Part shown: one piece after another, positions 61,201 through 64,000 of the stretch
Numbering within the stretch: position 1 is the stretch's first letter
Layout: each line of letters begins with the position of its first letter
Assembly (NCBI RefSeq): GCF_964355755.1
Contig: NC_092676.1
Span: 11,330,288-11,394,287 of the forward strand
DNA: 64,000 nt
From: Antedon mediterranea
Lineage: Eukaryota > Echinodermata > Crinoidea > Comatulida > Antedonidae
Reading direction: 5' to 3'
Notes under the pieces: model-generated
What the model was told of the DNA's origin: nothing
The model's input: the letters and a program-made list of their open reading frames with translations, nothing else
Database searches by the model: none
Translations under genes and position numbers: made by a program

Positions 61201-64000
61201 GTTGCTGAGATAATGTCCTTCCGAAATTGCTATCTTAGTGTTTCATTTTGATACTGTCGCCATGTTAAAAATAAGAATAAACGGGGGGTCTCGTAATGTC
61301 ACCTATTCTACACTGTATGTAACATGTATACAGATTATACCGTTTGCACTGTATATACTATATGACACAAAATTGACAGAATTCAGCACTAACAGCATAT
61401 GATATTCTTCAGTTCAGGTCATAATGCCATAATCTTTTTCCGTGTGCAAAATTCCAACGTATGACGTGCGCGTGGCGTTTGTCGTGCGGATAACTAACTC
61501 GTCAAAGTGACGAGTTCAAGTCTAGTTAGTTATCCGCACTTGGCGGATAACTCCTTGTTATTGTATGGGATCAATATTTTTTTCTGTATTATTAGTTATC
61601 CGCATTGAGCGGATAACTCCTTGTTATTGTCCAGATTCTTTTACTATGTTATTAGTTATCCGCATTGAGCGGATAACTCCTTGTAACCGTCCTGGATCTT
61701 TTTTTTCTTTATATTATTCTTCTTTCTTTCTCCTCCATTTTTGTGTCTCGCGTATCTCAAAAACTTGTAAACATAATATTTCATAACTTTGTCATCATAT
61801 GGACATTTACGTGAAGTTGTGCACCTCCTATTTTTGAATGACGTCAGAGTTGCGCAACGTGACTTACGCGCGATTTTATAAATTACAATGATTTATCATA
61901 CGATAAAAACTAAAAGTGATTATTAGTTGAAACTTGGTGTAAGGTTAATTCCTATCAAGGGTCAACTTTTTGTGTACTAAAAATGCCATGTTTTACAAGA
62001 ACTTACGCGCGCACGTGCATTTCTCCTCCATTTTTGTGTCTCGCGTATCTCAAAAACTTGTAAACAAAACATTTCATAACTTTGGCAACATATGGGCATT
62101 CACGTGAAGTTGTGCACCTCCTATTGTGAATGACGTCAGAAATGCGCAACGTGACTTACGCGCGATTCTATGAATTTCGCGTATTTAACATAGATTGAAA
62201 ACCATATAACAATTTAAATTGAAACTTAGCAAAAGTTTAATTTATATCTTGCGCTAAGTTTTTGTGCACTAAAAATGGCATGTTATAGACGAAGTTACGC
62301 GCGCACGCGCATTTAAAATTTTGAAATGCGAAAAATCAATTTCTAATCAACTTTCTACACGTTTCTTGTCATTTTGAGCATATCAAAAATTCCCACGTGC
62401 GCGCAAATTTGTATACGCGCTGTTCGCACGTATCGTTAAAAATATACTTTTTTGCATGATTTATGTTTTTCTAGCCTTTTCTAGTAATTTTACTAACTTT
62501 TAAACAATTTCGACTTAAAATTACATCATACGAGCACGTCGAATTGGATAATTTGCGCACGTTTTTGATAAAAAAGTTCAAAAATTCGTCAAAATTATGC
62601 CTTTTTTTAAACAGTTGTAGTTTCTGAACTAAACGGTTAAAATTATTTTTATTCCATATTCTGGAAGTAGATAAGTTGTAGATATCGGATCATGCATTAT
62701 TATGGCTAACCGGACATTGTGACATCATCGTATGGCCATCCGAATATAAAATATAGGATTTTTGTATCTTTCGTCATAGCTTATCACATTTAATAGAGCG
62801 CATCTCCACTTATCCGTATACCATTTTCTCCGAGATTTTAATATTGTGTAGGTCAATCAACTACCTTTCGCATGAGTTAAAAATATTTTAATTTTTATGA
62901 CGTCATCATGACTAAACATTTAAATTACGTGGGTCATTAATTTCATCTTTACAGTAAATTTTAATCTGTTATAGCTCGTACGAATGAAATGTGATAATCA
63001 CGATTAAAACGTTTTCTGGAAGCTATTGAATTGTAGATAAGAAATCATGTGAACATTTTGCCAATCGGATGTTGTGACGTCATCATATGGCCAGTTAAAT
63101 AAAAAATATCGTATTTTCATCTTTTGCGTAATAGTTCATCACATTTAAAAGGACGCACATCAATATTTCACATATTCAAATTTCTTCTACACGCTAATAT
63201 GTTCTTGCTGATATCATTTCATTCCGAATTTGCTATCTTAGTGTTTCATTTTGATACCGTCGCCATGTTAAAAATTGGAATAAATAGCGGGTCCCGTAAT
63301 TTAACCTATTCTACACTGTATGTGATATGTATACAGATTATACTGTGTATACTATATAACACAAAATAACAGAATTCAGCAATAAAAACATATCATATTC
63401 TTCAGTTCAGGTCATAACGCCATAATCTTTTTTCTGTGTGCGTGCACGTGGCGTTTGACGTGCGGATAACTAACTCGTCAAAGTGACGAGTTTCATGTCT
63501 AGTTCTTCTGTCTTTCTTCCTTTTTTTGTGAGCCCTGTTTCTCTAAAATGTGTGAACAGAACATATCATAACTTTGTCAACATATAGATATTTACGTGAA
63601 GTTGTGCACCTCCTATTTTTGAAAAACGTCAGAGTTGCGCAACGTGACTTGCGCGCAATTTTATGAATTTAAATGATTGATCATAGATTAAAAACCGAAA
63701 GTCATTTTGTATTGAGACTTGGTGAAAATTTAATTCATATCAAGAGTCAACTTTCTGTGGATTAAAAATGGCATGTTTCACACAAAGTTACGCGTGCACG
63801 CGCATTTAAAATTTTAAAATGCGAAAAATCAATTTCTAATCAACTTTCTACGCATTTCTTGTCATTTTGAGTATGTCAAAAATTCCCACACGTGCGCAAA
63901 TTTTTACGCGCGAGGGGCGCACGTAGCTTTAAAAACATACTTTTTTCGCGTGATTTATGTTTTTCCAGCCTTTTCTAGTAATTTTACCAACTTTTAAACA
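55262..64000 (+). repeat. Tandem array of non-coding units of about 1.5 kb with conserved hairpins, running off the window end
   Basis: Units share a T-rich start (TTCTTCTTTCTTTC), TTACGCGCG and GCACGCGCATTTAAAATTTC, several TGACGTCATCAT boxes, GAGCGCATCTCCACTTAT, and a closing block GTATGACGTGCACGTGGC, GCGGATAAC, AACTCGTCAAAGTGACGAGTT. The closing hairpin occurs at 56844, 58299 (variant), 59833, 61496 and 63472, spacing about 1455, 1534, 1663 and 1976; the last unit contains a partial extra start (about 61700-62022). Between units are short hairpins GTTATCCGCA...TGCGGATAAC, single or in groups (56877-57140, 59873-59960, 61525-61690). All frames are short and broken. The unit may itself be an element with GTTATCCGCA ends. 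It continues past 64000. Confidence 0.8.
56877..57150. repeat. Cluster of GGTTATCCGCAACGAAGTTG-type hairpins
   Basis: Five hairpins of about 25-30 bases (TTATCCGCA, variable loop, GCGGATAA or GCAGGATAA), each followed by CTTGTGATTGT or CTTGTTATTGT, stand in tandem between two array units. They look like repeated solo ends of the unit. Confidence 0.7.

Overview
This is a eukaryotic, AT-rich, intron-containing animal sequence with no operons and very dense transposable elements. The (A)GGCCTA(G)-rich stretches, the kinds of elements present and the sequence of the one clear host gene suggest a marine invertebrate deuterostome, possibly an echinoderm. That placement is an inference.

The clear host gene is MEAF6, a subunit of MYST/NuA4 histone acetyltransferase complexes, on the + strand from 15658 to 42093. 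It has six coding exons, all with consensus splice sites and matching phase, encoding 184 residues. Its first coding intron is 18.9 kb and holds a stack of elements: an 8-bp-TSD MITE (15994-16759), an apparently intact DNA transposon (17563-22272) with a three-exon 1111-residue DDE transposase on the opposite strand, a hairpin MITE near 22.6 kb, a foldback element with 20-bp subrepeats (24882-28229), a long-TIR element with a broken DTDV/CXC gene (about 28815-32121), and TTAA-target MITEs.

Upstream, on the - strand from 8577 to 4650, is a ten-exon gene that splices without any break into a 953-residue RAG1-like protein. It has the N-terminal zinc-binding region and RING finger of RAG1 plus a Transib/RAG1-type catalytic core (D489, D559, E910, with CxxC and HxxxxH). 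It resembles the N-RAG-TP group. Three histone-type stem-loops lie just after its stop codon. Between it and MEAF6 is a three-level nest of elements (10760-15238).

Downstream of MEAF6 (43-55 kb) are more MITEs, a second long-TIR element with a fragment of the same DTDV/CXC gene (about 49600-52035), and large inverted arms (46896-47690 and 52397-53330). The right arm leads into a Penelope-like reverse transcriptase/GIY-YIG ORF (53302-55038). From about 55.2 kb to the window end runs a non-coding tandem array with units of about 1.5 kb that carry conserved hairpins. A diverged copy in the opposite orientation sits at 45.9-46.85 kb.

Intron-exon joins, TSDs and TIRs were read by eye. Protein family calls rest on remembered motifs, not on database searches.
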